A stretch of DNA of 64,000 nt from Streptomyces sp. NBC_00440 (GCF_036014215.1 NZ_CP107921.1:1-64000); one strand, 5' to 3'. Positions 54,737-64,000 are shown, counted from the stretch's first letter. A program made the numbers and translations. Notes: generated by a model not told the origin, from the letters alone.

Positions 54737-55834
54737 ATGCGCACTGTGATCGTGGGAGCGGGCCTGGTCGGGCTCACCACCGCGGCTTCGCTGCGGCTGA
54801 TCGGGCATGAGGTCATCGTGCTGGAGCACGCGCCGCGGGTACGGGCCGCCGGGGCCGGTATTGCCCTGTGGCCCAACGCGCTGCGGGAGTTGGACACCCT
54901 GGGCGTCGGCGACGACGTCCGGAGCATAAGTGAGACCGTTGAGGCCCGTTTCCTTGACGCCGCCGGACACCCGATGCGCGCGGCCGGCTACGATCCTGCC
55001 GCCCACCAGTTCCTCATGGTGCCGAGGCCGGACCTGAACAACCTCCTCGCCGACACCGTCGGCAGGGACCGGATCCGACTGGGAACACACGTCACCGGCT
55101 TCACCGAGCACGACACACACGTGGAAGTGCACCTCGCCGACGGTGCGCCGCTGCGGGCGGATCTGCTGATCGGTGCGGACGGTGTGTACTCCGACGTGCG
55201 CACCGCTCTCGAGCCCGGCAGCGCGGCAGTCGCACAGGCCGGCAACTTCGCCTGGCGGGCAGTGCTGCCATCCGGGGACGAGCGGCCGGACGGCACGTTT
55301 GTCACCATCGGGCACGCGCGGACCCGAGGCGGCTACACCCGGGTCGCGCCGGGCCAAACCATGTGGTGGGTGGGCCAGTTCGATGCTGGTGAACTGGTCG
55401 GTAGCAAGAGGGACCGGGCACTTCTTCGGGCCGGCAACGTGGCCGAGTCCGGCTGGCACGACGAGCTCCTGGAAATGATCGCCGCGACGCCGGAGCAATC
55501 CATCCTGGAGAACCAGATCATGCTCGTCCCCGAGCTGCGGCGCTGGACCACGGACCGGGTCGCCCTGATCGGGGACGCCGCCCATGGCCTGTCCCCGCAC
55601 ATCGCGGCGGGCGGCACCCTGGGCATGGAGGACGCCGGAGTGCTGCGTGCCGAGTTGGCGAAGGGATGCGCCACGGCTACCGCCCTCGGCCGTTACGAGA
55701 GCATACGCCGGTCCCGGTTCGAAGAGGTGCGTCAGCACTCCGCCGCGATCGAGCACGCCGATGGAGCCGCCGAGTCCGCCGAGCGCTACGCCGCCTTCAC
55801 CCACTGGATGATCAACACCGCGCCCTCTGCCTGA
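54737..55834 (+). CDS. FAD-dependent monooxygenase
   Basis: A 365-residue flavoprotein of the PHBH/UbiH-like group. GAGLVGLTTAASL (residue 7) binds FAD, LLIGADGVYSDVR near 148 is the DG motif, and VALIGDAAHGLSPHIAAGGT near 275 is the GD motif. It should hydroxylate an aromatic or similar substrate using NAD(P)H. ATG 54737 has GGGGAGGA upstream. Single gene with its own promoter. Confidence 0.88.
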   Translation: MRTVIVGAGLVGLTTAASLRLIGHEVIVLEHAPRVRAAGAGIALWPNALRELDTLGVGDDVRSISETVEARFLDAAGHPMRAAGYDPAAHQFLMVPRPDLNNLLADTVGRDRIRLGTHVTGFTEHDTHVEVHLADGAPLRADLLIGADGVYSDVRTALEPGSAAVAQAGNFAWRAVLPSGDERPDGTFVTIGHARTRGGYTRVAPGQTMWWVGQFDAGELVGSKRDRALLRAGNVAESGWHDELLEMIAATPEQSILENQIMLVPELRRWTTDRVALIGDAAHGLSPHIAAGGTLGMEDAGVLRAELAKGCATATALGRYESIRRSRFEEVRQHSAAIEHADGAAESAERYAAFTHWMINTAPSA

Positions 55835-56320
55835 TCCCGGCTCAAGACCTGGCGCTGAGATGAGTTTTTCGGCTGGATGAGCCGTTTCGGCGCGGAGCAG
55901 GTGTCGGGTTTCTTCACGTCGGGAAAGAGGGGTGGGAGACCAGGAGCGCAGGCCGGGGGCGTACCGCCAGGAGTCCTCCTGACTCGGGCCTCGCTCAAGT
56001 CTCGCTCGAACAGGATCAGTTCAGGTGCTGGTCGAAGACCGTGTCCTATGTGGTGAGGCGGGTGAGTGAGCGCATGCCCATTTCTGGGGATGCTCTTGCG
56101 GCCTTACGGAAGGGCACAAGGCCTCGGACTCGTGACGCTACCTCTCTCGCCGAGGGTAACCAGGTGAGACGGATCCACCCCGCGAACTGGGCGGCATCAT
56201 CACTCAGTCACTCTCCCCCTGGCCTGACTGTTGCGGTCGCGCACGACCAGAGTCCAGTACCCCACTGCCCCTTGGGGCCGTGCGCGCGGCGGGTCCCTGT
56301 GCCGCCCGTGGCGCCCGGGC

Positions 56321-56500
56321 TCAGCCTCCGATCAGGTGGTGCAGGATGGGCACGCTCAATCCCGCGGCGTCAAGCCCCGCAAGAACAGCGCTGGCGGTGC
56401 TATCAGTGCTGTAGCCGGTGAGTACTCCAGCGACTGCCCCCACGAGAGCGGCCGTCAGCATGACGATGGCCGCGTGCGCGGTGAGCAGTGCGCGAGCCAA
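56321..56500 (-). CDS. Possible small membrane peptide
   Basis: About 59 codons from a TTG: ALLTAHAAIVMLTAALVGAV, then AGVLTGYSTDSTASAVL and HHLIGG. One hydrophobic helix and a natural ending, but no good start or ribosome site. May be the end of a lost gene. The rest of 55835-56655 holds nothing I can assign. Confidence 0.3.
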   Translation of the reverse strand: MARALLTAHAAIVMLTAALVGAVAGVLTGYSTDSTASAVLAGLDAAGLSVPILHHLIGG

Positions 56501-56768
56501 CGGGGCTCGGGGTTGAAGACGGGTCGGGCACGCGCTGCTGCTTGTGACGGGGCCGACCGGTGTCGACCACTACTCACCGTGTAGGTGCCGGTGCCCCCCG
56601 GACCCCCCGCCTTTTCACGTGTGCCGTAGAGCACAGGTGAGGCGCGGGGGAAGTCGTGGGATTCCGCACCTATAGGACCTACGAGTGGCTCGACCTGAAA
56701 TCGGATCCTCTAGGCAGTGTCTTCAAAGATCTTGCCAAGATGGCGCGGTAGCTGAGCATGATGCCTTG

Positions 56769-57074
56769 GTGGAACATCTTTCTGTCGACGTGCGCGCTTC
56801 GCTCCGGCTCTTCGCTTTCTACTTGGCGAACGGCACCCTCGACCTGGACCTGCTCGAAGGGTTTGACTATCGCTCGACCGTTTTTCACTCCGGCTCCTCG
56901 TTGGAACAGGTCTTCGCGATCTATAGCAATGTGCTGCAAATCGACACCGACGGCATGGTGCTGAACGACGGAGACGCGCAGTACCGGGTCGCGCAGTGGG
57001 TCCGAGTGTGCTGCGACCCGAGCTATCGGGTCGAGCCGCCCTTCGATGCCTGGGAGACGGAGCTCCATCTCTGA
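56769..57074 (+). CDS. Passenger gene of the IS5 element, hypothetical
   Basis: A 101-residue protein: VDVRASLRLFAFYLANGTLD, STVFHSGSSLEQVFAIYSNV, DGDAQYRVAQWVRVCCDPSY and VEPPFDAWETELHL. It resembles small actinobacterial proteins of unknown function (possibly the DUF7677 group). It is convergent with the transposase and separated from it by 25 bases. GTG 56769 is a guess; the frame is open to 56685 through the repeat. No nuclease or resistance motif. Confidence 0.6.
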   Translation: MEHLSVDVRASLRLFAFYLANGTLDLDLLEGFDYRSTVFHSGSSLEQVFAIYSNVLQIDTDGMVLNDGDAQYRVAQWVRVCCDPSYRVEPPFDAWETELHL

Positions 57075-57099
57075 TGACCCGGCGTTCACCGTCAGAACA

Positions 57100-57947
57100 T
57101 CACGCCCACATCAGGAGCGACGCGAGAGTGACGGCTGCATGGAAGGACTCCGCGGTCTTGTCGTAGCGAGTGGCGATGCCGCGCCACTGCTTCAGCCGAT
57201 TGAAGCAGCGTTCCACCACGTTTCGCTGCTTGTAGCGCTGCTTGTCGAAGGCCGGTGGGCGCCCGCCGCGACTGCCGCGCCGGAGCCGGTTTTGGACCTG
57301 GTCGGCCCGCTCGGGGATGGTGTGACCGATGCTGCGTCGTCGCAGCCAGGTGCGGATGGCCCGGGAACTGTAGCCCTTGTCGCCCAGCACGTGGGAGGGT
57401 CGTACTCGGGGCCGCCCCGGGCCGATGCGAGGCACTCGTATCGCTTCAATCACCGCAGTGAACTGGGTGCAGTCATTGGTGTTGCCGCCCGTGAGCGTGA
57501 AAGCGAGCGGACGGCCGGCACCGTCGCAGGCCAGATGGATTTTGCTGGTCAGGCCACCTCGGGAACGTCCGAGTGCGGGGCTGCGGAGCCCCCTTTTCGT
57601 GCCCCGGCGGCGTGCTGGTGGGCGCGGACGACGGTGGAGTCGACCGACACGAGCCAGTCGACGTCCCCGTCCGCGTCCGCCCCGGCCTGGGCGGCCTGCA
57701 GCATTCGCTCGAACGTTCCGTCCAGAGCCCACCGCCGGAACCGGGTGTGCAGTGTGGCCCACGGACCGTACCGGTCGGGCACATCCCGCCAGGCCACCCC
57801 CGTCCGGAACTTCCACACGATCCCGTTGAGCACCATGCGATCGTCCAGCCGCTTCCTACCCCGCAGCGGCCTGGGCAGCAGGGGCCGGACGAACTCCCAC
57901 TCGGCATCCGACAGTTCATGGCGACGTATCACGACACCATGATCCAC
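57100..57947 (-). CDS. IS5-family transposase, two overlapping frames
   Basis: orfA (57549-57947) has the IS5 N-terminus (ELSDAEWEFVRPLLPRPLRG, LNGIVWKFRTGVAWRDVPDR, SVDSTVVRAHQHAAGARKGG). At CGAAAAGGGGG (around 57594-57605) a -1 shift leads into orfB (to 57100): LGRSRGGLTSKIHLACDG, LGDKGYSSRAIR and NVVERCFNRLKQWRGIATRYD with the catalytic Glu. The DDE set is Asp in SVDSTV, Asp in LGDKGY and Glu in VVERCF. Programmed -1 frameshifting is usual in this family, so the gene may be active. Confidence 0.87.
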
Positions 57948-57977
57948 CAGCGGTGATCATTTGAAGACACTGCCTAG

Positions 57978-58413
57978 GAGGAGCGTTCGTGACATGGGCA
58001 CAGCCGGCAGGCGGTGACGCCGAGTTCCCTGCCGCTCCAGGTGCGGGCCCGCAGCCACCTCGGGGTCACGCCGGGACGTTGCAGAGCCGCTCGCCGAGCG
58101 CCGCTGAAGGTGGCCAATGGCGACCAGCGCGTCCTGTGGGGCAACGTTGTACGCACAACCAGGACGTAATCAAGGGCCGCCACTGCGCGACAACATGAAC
58201 GACGCACGGCAGTGGTACCTCACCCCCGCCTGGTTCCCGACGGCCGCCGCGTGCCGGGTGTGCTCCATATCCGGTACTACGACCCAGGGACCAGGTGCCG
58301 CGGTGCGTCACGCCCAGGTCGGAGGGGAGTTGGGGCCGCTCGGCTGACGATTCCGGCGTACTCCACCTGAATGATCATTCCTGTCCGAACATGCGACCGG
58401 AAGGATCGATTAC
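57978..58413. other. No convincing gene
   Basis: The first part may continue the frame interrupted by the IS (FVTWAQPAGGDAEFPAAPGA), without recognised family. The rest holds the promoter of the peptidase gene; an AAGGAT ribosome site precedes 58414. Confidence 0.4.
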
Positions 58414-60105
58414 ATGCGTAGAAGATGTCTCGTGCCCCTGTTGGCTGTCGGTGTCACGGCGATGCTGGCCCCCGCGTTCGCCACCTCGACGGCCACCGCT
58501 GCTCCGGCCACCGCCGCTTCGTCGACCGCTGCCCCGGCCTCCGAGCCGTCCGCCGCCAGAGGCGCGCTGGGCCGCTATGCGAAGCAGAAGCCGCAGTGGA
58601 AGCGGTGCGACGCCGACTCTCCGGCGGAGTTCGAGTGCGCCACGATCAAGGTTCCGCTGGACTACCGGGCTCCCGGGGGCAAGCGGATCGACTTGGCCAT
58701 ATCCCGGATCAAGAGCACCGCGCCCGGCAAGCGGCACGGTGTCCTGTTCTCCAACCCCGGCGGCCCGGGAATGCAGGGGCGCTACATGCCGATGGGGTTG
58801 CAGGACAGGCTGCCCGAGTCCGTGCGGCAGAAGTACGACCTCATCGGCTTCGACCCGCGCGGTGTGGGAGAGAGCAGCCCGGTCTCCTGTGACCTGAAGC
58901 CGGAGGAGGAGGACTGGCTGCGACCGTACAAGGAGGAGAAGTTCGACAAGGACGTCGCCTGGGCACGTGACGTCGCGAACAAGTGCGGGGAAAAGGCGGG
59001 CGACACGCTCCCGTACATCACCACGCGCAATACCGCGCGCGACATGGATCTGCTCCGGGCTGTCCTCGGCGAGAAGAAGATCTCGTATATGGGCACTTCG
59101 TACGGCACCTACCTGGGCGCCGTCTACACCCAGCTCTTCCCGGGCCGGGCCGACCGTTTCGTGCTGGACAGCGCGGTCGATCCGGCGCGCGCCTGGCGGG
59201 GGATGATCCAGTGGTGGGCGAAGGGCGCCGAGCCGGCGTTCGACCGGTGGACCGAGTGGGCCGCCGACCGTTCGGAGAAGTACGGCCTCGGTGACACCCC
59301 GAAGAAGGTCGACCGGACCTTCTGGGACCTGGTCGCGCAGGCCGACGAGAAGCCCATCGTGGTGGACGGGCAGCCGAACACCGGTGATGACCTCCGGAGC
59401 GGTATCCGCTCGGCGGTCTTCACCCCGGAGTACGCCACTGAGGGGGTCGTGGAGCTGAAGAAGGCAGCAGCCGGCAAGTCCGCCTCCACGAAGAAGCTCG
59501 CGGCGTTCGCCGGAGCCGAAGGGGCAGGTCCGGCAGGCGCCGCCGCCGACGCCGCTGGTACGGGAGGCGCCGCCGCTGGTGCCGCCGAGGCGCCGTCCGA
59601 CAATGATACGGCGAGCCTTCTGGCCATCGTGTGCGGCGACAACTCGGCCGCCTGGTCCCGCGACCCTGACAGCTACCGGCGCGACGCCGTGCAGGACAAG
59701 GGCCGTTACCCGCTATTCGGGGACTTCGCGTCCAGCGTCAAGCCCTGTGCGTTCTGGGGCGAGTCCGTGGAACCGGCGACCAAGGTGAACAACAGCGTCG
59801 GTTCCCTGATCGTCCAGAACGAGTGGGACCCGCAGACCCCGCTGCCCAGTGGCCGGGCCATGCACGCCGACCTGAAGGGCTCGAAAATGGTCACCGTCCT
59901 CGGCGGCGAGGGCCACGGCGTCTACCCGAACGGCAACGCGTGCACGGACAACGCGGTCGCCGACTATCTGCGCACGGGCAAGCTCCCGGCGAAGGACGTG
60001 ACCTGCGAGGCGACGGCTGGCTCGGTCCCGGAGGGGCGCAAGAAACAGAAGCGGGACCTGCTTCCCGGGTCTCCGCTCCCGGAGCGTGCACCGGACCGTT
60101 TCTGA
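58414..60105 (+). CDS. Secreted tripeptidyl aminopeptidase (alpha/beta hydrolase)
   Basis: A 563-residue exported peptidase of the Streptomyces Tap/SlpD-type S33 family. MRRR start and hydrophobic core ending near residue 30 form the signal peptide. VLFSNPGGPGMQGRYMPMGL is the oxyanion region; GTSYGTYLG near 230 bears the nucleophilic Ser; NEWDPQTPL near 475 the Asp; GEGHGVYPNGNACTD near 505 the His and a closing Cys. It removes tripeptides from secreted protein ends. An Ala/Gly-rich insert at 370-395 is unusual. Monocistronic. Confidence 0.9.
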   Translation: MRRRCLVPLLAVGVTAMLAPAFATSTATAAPATAASSTAAPASEPSAARGALGRYAKQKPQWKRCDADSPAEFECATIKVPLDYRAPGGKRIDLAISRIKSTAPGKRHGVLFSNPGGPGMQGRYMPMGLQDRLPESVRQKYDLIGFDPRGVGESSPVSCDLKPEEEDWLRPYKEEKFDKDVAWARDVANKCGEKAGDTLPYITTRNTARDMDLLRAVLGEKKISYMGTSYGTYLGAVYTQLFPGRADRFVLDSAVDPARAWRGMIQWWAKGAEPAFDRWTEWAADRSEKYGLGDTPKKVDRTFWDLVAQADEKPIVVDGQPNTGDDLRSGIRSAVFTPEYATEGVVELKKAAAGKSASTKKLAAFAGAEGAGPAGAAADAAGTGGAAAGAAEAPSDNDTASLLAIVCGDNSAAWSRDPDSYRRDAVQDKGRYPLFGDFASSVKPCAFWGESVEPATKVNNSVGSLIVQNEWDPQTPLPSGRAMHADLKGSKMVTVLGGEGHGVYPNGNACTDNAVADYLRTGKLPAKDVTCEATAGSVPEGRKKQKRDLLPGSPLPERAPDRF

Positions 60106-60723
60106 GCCCGGTCGCATCGCCCGTTGCCGCGTGACCCGTTGAAGACGGGGCCGGACCACCTCCTTCGTTCGCCCCCGGCCCCGCCGGAGGGGTCCCCCCG
60201 TTGTGCGCCGTGGGCGTGCACAGTGGGATCCGGTGCCCGACATGAGCCCGGTTGACCACGCATTTCCCAGACGCCACACTGTCCTGGAGAACGCCCTCCA
60301 GACCGGTCACCCGGACATTGCCACTCGGCATGCGGATCGCGATCCCGCACTCCAGCCCACCACTTCCCTGGGCCTTCTTCCGGTTCGCCAGCGACGGTTC
60401 GCCGCAGCGGACCGCACCGGGAAGCGGATCGCTCAGACCACTGACGAGCCCGCACCCAAGACGTCGAAGCCCCGGCCACAAGTAACCGGGAGCGCACCGA
60501 CCAGTTCGTCGTTTCCCGCCCGATGCGCCCGTACTTTTCAGGACACCGAACCGCCTGCCAGCAGGCGTATCCGAAGTCGGCGACAAACGTGAGTACGACG
60601 ACGCCGAAGAAAATGGGGTGAGCATGGGGATCGGCCCCGTGCCCGGGAGCACGTCGGCATGGGTGGCAGTCGCAACCCCCGCTCCGCAAACCCCATCCCG
60701 AGCCTGAGCCTTGGCCCCGAGCG
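60106..60723. other. Possible remnant of a membrane protein; otherwise empty
   Basis: On the minus strand near 60470-60620 one frame reads FFGVVVLTFVADFGYACWQA and KYGRIGRETTNWSVRSRLLV, with natural character but no start and no natural end. I could not recognise it. No other gene is seen. Confidence 0.3.
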
Positions 60724-60862
60724 TCAGGCTGTCCGCTGTTGCTGCTGGCGCCGGAAGGCGGTCGGGGTGGTTCCGACGTGCCGGGTGAAGACCCGGGTGA
60801 AGTAGGCGGGGCCCGGATAGCCCACCTCGCGGGCAATCCGGGCCACGGGGGCGGGCGACCTC
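60724..60862 (-). pseudogene. AraC-family C-terminal remnant
   Basis: About 45 codons read PVARIAREVGYPGPAYFTRV then FTRHVGTTPTAFRRQ, the second HTH of AraC/XylS regulators, with a natural end. It is joined in frame to a Tn3 transposase fragment, so the joined frame (60724-61257) encodes a chimera. Confidence 0.78.
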
Positions 60863-61246
60863 CTCCAGCGCCGCCCACACGCCACATCCACATCGCAACC
60901 GGTCTGCCCGATGAGCTCCAGCTCCTCGATGAATACCGCCGCCCTCGCCACCAGCCGCGATGCCTTCTCCAACTGCGGCAGGGTCGACAGGCGCTGCTTG
61001 TGCGTGGACCGCTTCGCAGCGCTGATCAACCGGGTGGCCACCAGGATCTCGAACAGGCCCAGGGCATCGTCGATCGCCTTCGTCTCCAGATGACGCATCA
61101 CCGCGGTGAGCATCGCCGTGCGCTTGGGCTCCGAGGACCTCTCCGGCTTCGCCGCCTTCGTGCCCAGCCCGTAACGGGCCAGCGAGGACAGCCGGTTCGG
61201 CGGGATATTGTCCAGCTTCACCCGCCCCAGCTGGAAGGCGGCGGTG
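60863..61246 (-). pseudogene. Tn3-family transposase fragment
   Basis: About 125 codons read KLDNIPPNRLSSLARYGLGT, LTAVMRHLETKAIDDALGLF, EILVATRLISAAKRSTHKQR, the middle helical part of a Tn3 transposase, distinct in sequence from the 48-51 kb copy. It is cut by an AraC tail on one side and by the IS6 element on the other. Confidence 0.75.
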
Positions 61247-62107
61247 GGCGTTGTCACGTTGTTGGGTGTGCGGGTGTCTGACGGTGTGTCGAGGTGTGGT
61301 GAGGCCGGGTGCCGGCCCTGGGCTCAGGCGGCGGCAGGCCGGCCGGTGACACCGGTGACCTGCTCCCAGATGGTGAAGCGGAGGGTCATTTCGGCGCGGT
61401 GTTGGGTGCCGGTCATCAGGTGGCGGCGGGGCCCGAAGTGGGGTGAGATGCCGCTGAACGCGGACAGGAAACGCTGCGCGGCGCCCACGCTGCGGAAGCA
61501 TTTCATCGCCCGTTCGCGTTGCCGGGTGGGCTGATGACTGTTCTCGGCCCGGTTGTTCAGGCCGTGGGAACGGTGCTCGACGGAGGGCATGACCTCGCGG
61601 TGGGCCGCGCCGTAGGAGCGGAGCTTGTCCGTGACGATCACCCGCGGCACCCCGCCCGTCTTGGTCAGCAGCGTACGGAAGAAGCGCCTGGCCGCAGCCG
61701 CGTCCCGGCGGCTCTGCACCAGGATGTCCAGCACGTTGCCGTCCTGGTCGACAGCCCGCCACAGGTACTTCTGCTCACCGATGATCTTGAGGAAGACCTC
61801 GTCCAGATGCCACTTGCCGCCGGGCTGGGGCCGCCGGCGGCGCAGTCCGTTGGCGTACTGCTGACCGAACTTCAGGCACCAGCGGCGTGATCGTCTCGTA
61901 CGAGACGATCACGCCGCGTTCCAGCAACAGCTCCTCGACCTCGCGGAAACTGAGCGGGAACCGGAAGTACAGCCACACGCAGTGCGAGATCACCTCGACC
62001 GGATACCGGTGCCCCTTGTACGACGACGACATACCCTCCACGGACGACCCCCTCCACCGTGACCAGCCCGAGGATCCTCCCACCCTGTCAGCCAACGTGA
62101 CAGCGCC
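61247..62107 (-). mobile_element. IS6-family insertion sequence
   Basis: About 861 bp, bounded by GGCGTTGTCACGTTG (61247-61261) and the complement of GGCGCTGTCACGTTG (62093-62107): 14 of 15 positions match. The single transposase gene fills it. The flanks differ (Tn3 piece left, ISL3 piece right) and no 8-bp duplication is seen, so recombination after insertion, usual for IS6, joined unlike sequences. Confidence 0.8.
61324..62032 (-). pseudogene. IS6-family transposase with one frameshift
   Basis: The first frame (62032 to about 61890) reads SSSYKGHRYPVEVISHCVWL, FPLSFREVEELLLERGVIVS. A missing base in ACGCCGCTGG shifts it; the right continuation (RWCLKFGQQYANGLRRRRPQ, WHLDEVFLKI, YLWRAVDQDGN) lies in the next frame and then joins LDILVQSRRDAAAARRFFRT, VTDKLRSYG and NRAENSHQPTRQRERAMKCF. 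The DDE residues are all encodable. Either a dead copy or a sequencing error. Confidence 0.82.
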
Positions 62108-62250
62108 AGAGTGCAGGCCGGGCAAGTCGTCCTTGCGTACGGCATCGAGCCACTGCGGGAGCCGTTCGCCCTGGCGCCCGGTGAGCATCTGGGCAAAGGG
62201 CCGGACGTGTCCGGTGAGCGCGTCGAGCTCGGGACAATTGGACAGGACAG
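62108..62250 (-). pseudogene. ISL3-family transposase remnant
   Basis: About 45 codons read CPELDALTGHVRPFAQMLTG then ERLPQWLDAVRKDDLPGLHS, the segment before the last catalytic part of ISL3 transposases. It is cut by the IS6 end at 62107. Confidence 0.7.
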
Positions 62251-62319
62251 CTCCTCTGCAAATGTGTCGCGACCGTACCGTGCACGCTGCGGGGCAGAAG
62301 ACAGTGCTAGGAAGTAGCC

Positions 62320-64000
62320 ATGAAGGGACTTTCTAGCCCAAAAAGGCATATCCGACACCGTCTCTTCCCCGGCCCTGCGTCTGATCGGGGTGAGTCCGCG
62401 GGCCCGGGGCTGCGCTCTCTGCTGAATCTGCGCAGCGCCGCCGGGCAGGTGTTCGTTTTGCAGGTCGTGATCGTGGCGCTGCTGGTTGCGGCCGCGGTGA
62501 CGGCCCTCGTGCTCCAGTCGAGGCGTGACAGCACGCGGGAAGCCGAGGTTCAGGCACTGACGGCGGCGGAGACGTTCGCGAACGCCCCGGGCACGGTCCA
62601 GGCATTGCGCAGCGGGAATCCGACGGCAGTGCTTCAGCCGCGTGCCGAAGCAGCCCGGAAGCGGGCAGGCGTCAGCGACATCGTTGTCATGAACACTAAG
62701 GGAATTCGCTATACGCACCCCGACCCGAATCAAATCGGGAAGAAGTTCGTCGGCACCATCAAACCATCGCTGGAAGGCCACACCACCATCGAGCGGGCCA
62801 GCGGGCTTCCTCTGCCGGCGGACAGAGGGCCGGTCATCCAGGCGGTGGTCCCGGTGACCGATGACCGCGGCTCGGTCGTCGGCCTGGTGTCCGCCGGGAT
62901 CAAGGTCCGGTATGTGAGCAACCTGTCCGGACGGGAACTGCCGATCATCCTCGGCGCCGGGGCGGCCGCGCTGGCCCTGTCCACCTCCGGGGCGGCGCTG
63001 GTGGCCAGGCGGTTGCGTCGGCAGACGCACGGTCTGGGGCCGGCGGAGATGACGCGCATGTACGAGCACCATGACGCGGTGCTGCATGCAGTCCGGGAGG
63101 GAGTACTGATCATCGGTGCCGACGGACAGCTGATGCTGGCCAATGACGAGGCGCGGCGGCTGCTTGAGCTACCCGTGGACGCGGAGCAGCGACAGCTGGG
63201 GGAGCTGCAGCTGGATACGGAGACAGCACAGCTGCTGGCGTCGGGTGAGCCGGCCACGGATGAGGTGCATCTCGCAGGGGACCGATTGCTGGCGGTCAAC
63301 ATGCGCCCTACCGCCCCGCACGGCGGTCAGGCGGGCTGGGTGGTGACGTTGCGCGACACCACAGAGCTGGCGTCGGTCACCGGACGGGCGGAGGTGGCGC
63401 GGGAGAGGCTGAAGCTCCTGTACGACGCGGGCGAGCGGATCGGCACCACGCTGGACGTGGTGCGCACCGCACAGGAGCTGGCGGATGTGGCGACCCCGCG
63501 GTTCGCCGACATCGTCACGGTCGATCTGCTGGAGTTGGTGGAGCGCGGCGAGGAGCCGGCCAGGGCGGCGGATATGCGCCGAACGGTAGTCAGTGGGGGG
63601 TATCAGGAGCGGCAGGGGCTCTACCCGGTCGGAGAGCTGATCACCTACTCGCCGGCGGCTCCGCAGGCTCGGGCCCTGGAGACAGGGCGGGCAGTGCTGG
63701 AGGACGACCTGCGGCAGGCCCGGGGGTGGTGGGAAGAGGACCCTGACGGGGCCGGTATGGCCCTGGAACGCGGAGTGCATTCGCTGGTGACGGTGTCGCT
63801 CCAGGCGCGTGGTGTGGTGCTGGGGACGACGAACTTCTGGCGCACGGGGGATTCGCCCCCGTTCAAGGAAGAGGACCTCTCCTTCGCGGAGGAGCTGGTG
63901 GCGAGGGCGGCGGTGGCCATCGACAACGCCCGCCGCTTCACCCGGGAGCACGCGATGGCGGTGACTCTGCAGCGGAGTCTGCTGCCGCGAGGGGTACCGG
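62320..64000 (+). CDS. Membrane sensor with PAS, GAF and SpoIIE phosphatase start (partial)
   Basis: Open from ATG 62320 (AGGAAG seven bases upstream) to the window end, at least 560 residues. One membrane helix (VFVLQVVIVALLVAAAVTAL, near 55), an extracellular Cache/CitA-like sensor (GVSDIVVMNTKGIRYTHPDP, GPVIQAVVPVTDDRGSVVGL), a second helix (ILGAGAAALALSTSGAALVA, near 215), a PAS domain (HAVREGVLIIGADGQLMLAN), a GAF domain (about 365-540) and LQRSLLPRGVP, the hinge that begins a SpoIIE/PP2C domain. Such proteins sense a small ligand and control a sigma-factor partner switch. Continues beyond the window. Confidence 0.88.
   Translation, partial: MKGLSSPKRHIRHRLFPGPASDRGESAGPGLRSLLNLRSAAGQVFVLQVVIVALLVAAAVTALVLQSRRDSTREAEVQALTAAETFANAPGTVQALRSGNPTAVLQPRAEAARKRAGVSDIVVMNTKGIRYTHPDPNQIGKKFVGTIKPSLEGHTTIERASGLPLPADRGPVIQAVVPVTDDRGSVVGLVSAGIKVRYVSNLSGRELPIILGAGAAALALSTSGAALVARRLRRQTHGLGPAEMTRMYEHHDAVLHAVREGVLIIGADGQLMLANDEARRLLELPVDAEQRQLGELQLDTETAQLLASGEPATDEVHLAGDRLLAVNMRPTAPHGGQAGWVVTLRDTTELASVTGRAEVARERLKLLYDAGERIGTTLDVVRTAQELADVATPRFADIVTVDLLELVERGEEPARAADMRRTVVSGGYQERQGLYPVGELITYSPAAPQARALETGRAVLEDDLRQARGWWEEDPDGAGMALERGVHSLVTVSLQARGVVLGTTNFWRTGDSPPFKEEDLSFAEELVARAAVAIDNARRFTREHAMAVTLQRSLLPRGVP

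Larger units (their letters stand above)
56710..57977. mobile_element. IS5-family element with a passenger gene
   Basis: Perfect 18-bp inverted repeats, CTAGGCAGTGTCTTCAAA at 56710-56727 and its complement at 57960-57977, bound a 1268-bp unit. CTAG may be a target duplication, leaving 14-bp repeats. Inside are a leftward IS5-type transposase with a slippage site and a rightward extra gene (56769-57074). No second end occurs near the transposase stop at 57100, so the extra gene is part of the element. Left flank: a frame from GTG 56656 (YRTYEWLDLKSDPLG) is interrupted by the insertion. Confidence 0.8.

Noticed and set aside
59891..61762. 623-codon minus-strand frame across the peptidase end and IS6
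   Set aside because: Crosses several unrelated fragments and overlaps coding DNA; low-complexity translation.

Overview
The window looks like the end of a linear Streptomyces replicon (chromosome arm or linear plasmid). GC and third-position GC are high, GTG starts and overlapping GTGA/ATGA junctions are common, and the first 200 bases are the packed palindromes of an archetypal Streptomyces telomere. Base 1 lies just inside the extreme end: the outermost palindrome is missing and the second begins at base 1. Gene content is typical of a subtelomere, with transposition modules, IS elements, integrases and many broken gene fragments.

Layout. 1-300: telomere. 431-11382: one rightward block with a small hypothetical gene, a helicase with helicase-associated (HA) repeats (TtrA-like), a TniQ-like/HA-repeat fusion, and a Tn7-like set (TnsA-like, TnsB, TnsC, TniQ), the last three joined by GTGA overlaps. 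Just beyond it (11637-11969) lies the C-terminal end of a second helicase with its terminator, as if this block inserted into an older telomere-end helicase gene and became the new end. 12111-15112: leftward operon of integrase, XRE regulator and zinc-ribbon integrase, abutting a truncated AAA ATPase and a frameshifted DDE transposase (15232-17375), an older decayed transposition module. 17.9-27.3 kb: small secreted proteins, a tRNA-Gly 3' end, an HxlR/quinone oxidoreductase pair, Ku, GNAT, small hypotheticals. 27.3-31.9 kb: a tightly overlapped purine deaminase / APC permease / cupin operon with a divergent TetR regulator.

32-44.6 kb: an error-prone DnaE2 gene split by about 3.7 kb that carries an ATPase tail, a 700-residue protein with a PD-(D/E)XK-like end, and a Cys-rich protein; then a zinc-ribbon protein cut by an IS5 fragment and an intact IS481. 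45-47.7 kb: SpoIIE-type phosphatase coupled to a B12-binding protein. 48-50.9 kb: decayed Tn3 transposase. 51-60 kb: regulator/hydrolase pair, truncated TauE and Old Yellow Enzyme genes, FAD monooxygenase, an IS5 element with a passenger gene, and a secreted tripeptidyl aminopeptidase. 60.7-62.3 kb: nested wrecks (AraC tail, Tn3 piece, IS6, ISL3 piece). The window ends inside a second SpoIIE-type sensor phosphatase.

The strongest candidate for an unusual system is the telomere-borne Tn7-like block at 0.4-11.6 kb: transposition proteins, a telomere-type helicase and a TniQ protein fused to the helicase's own HA repeats, with the DNA end as one boundary. All functions are inferred from sequence reading; no searches were run.
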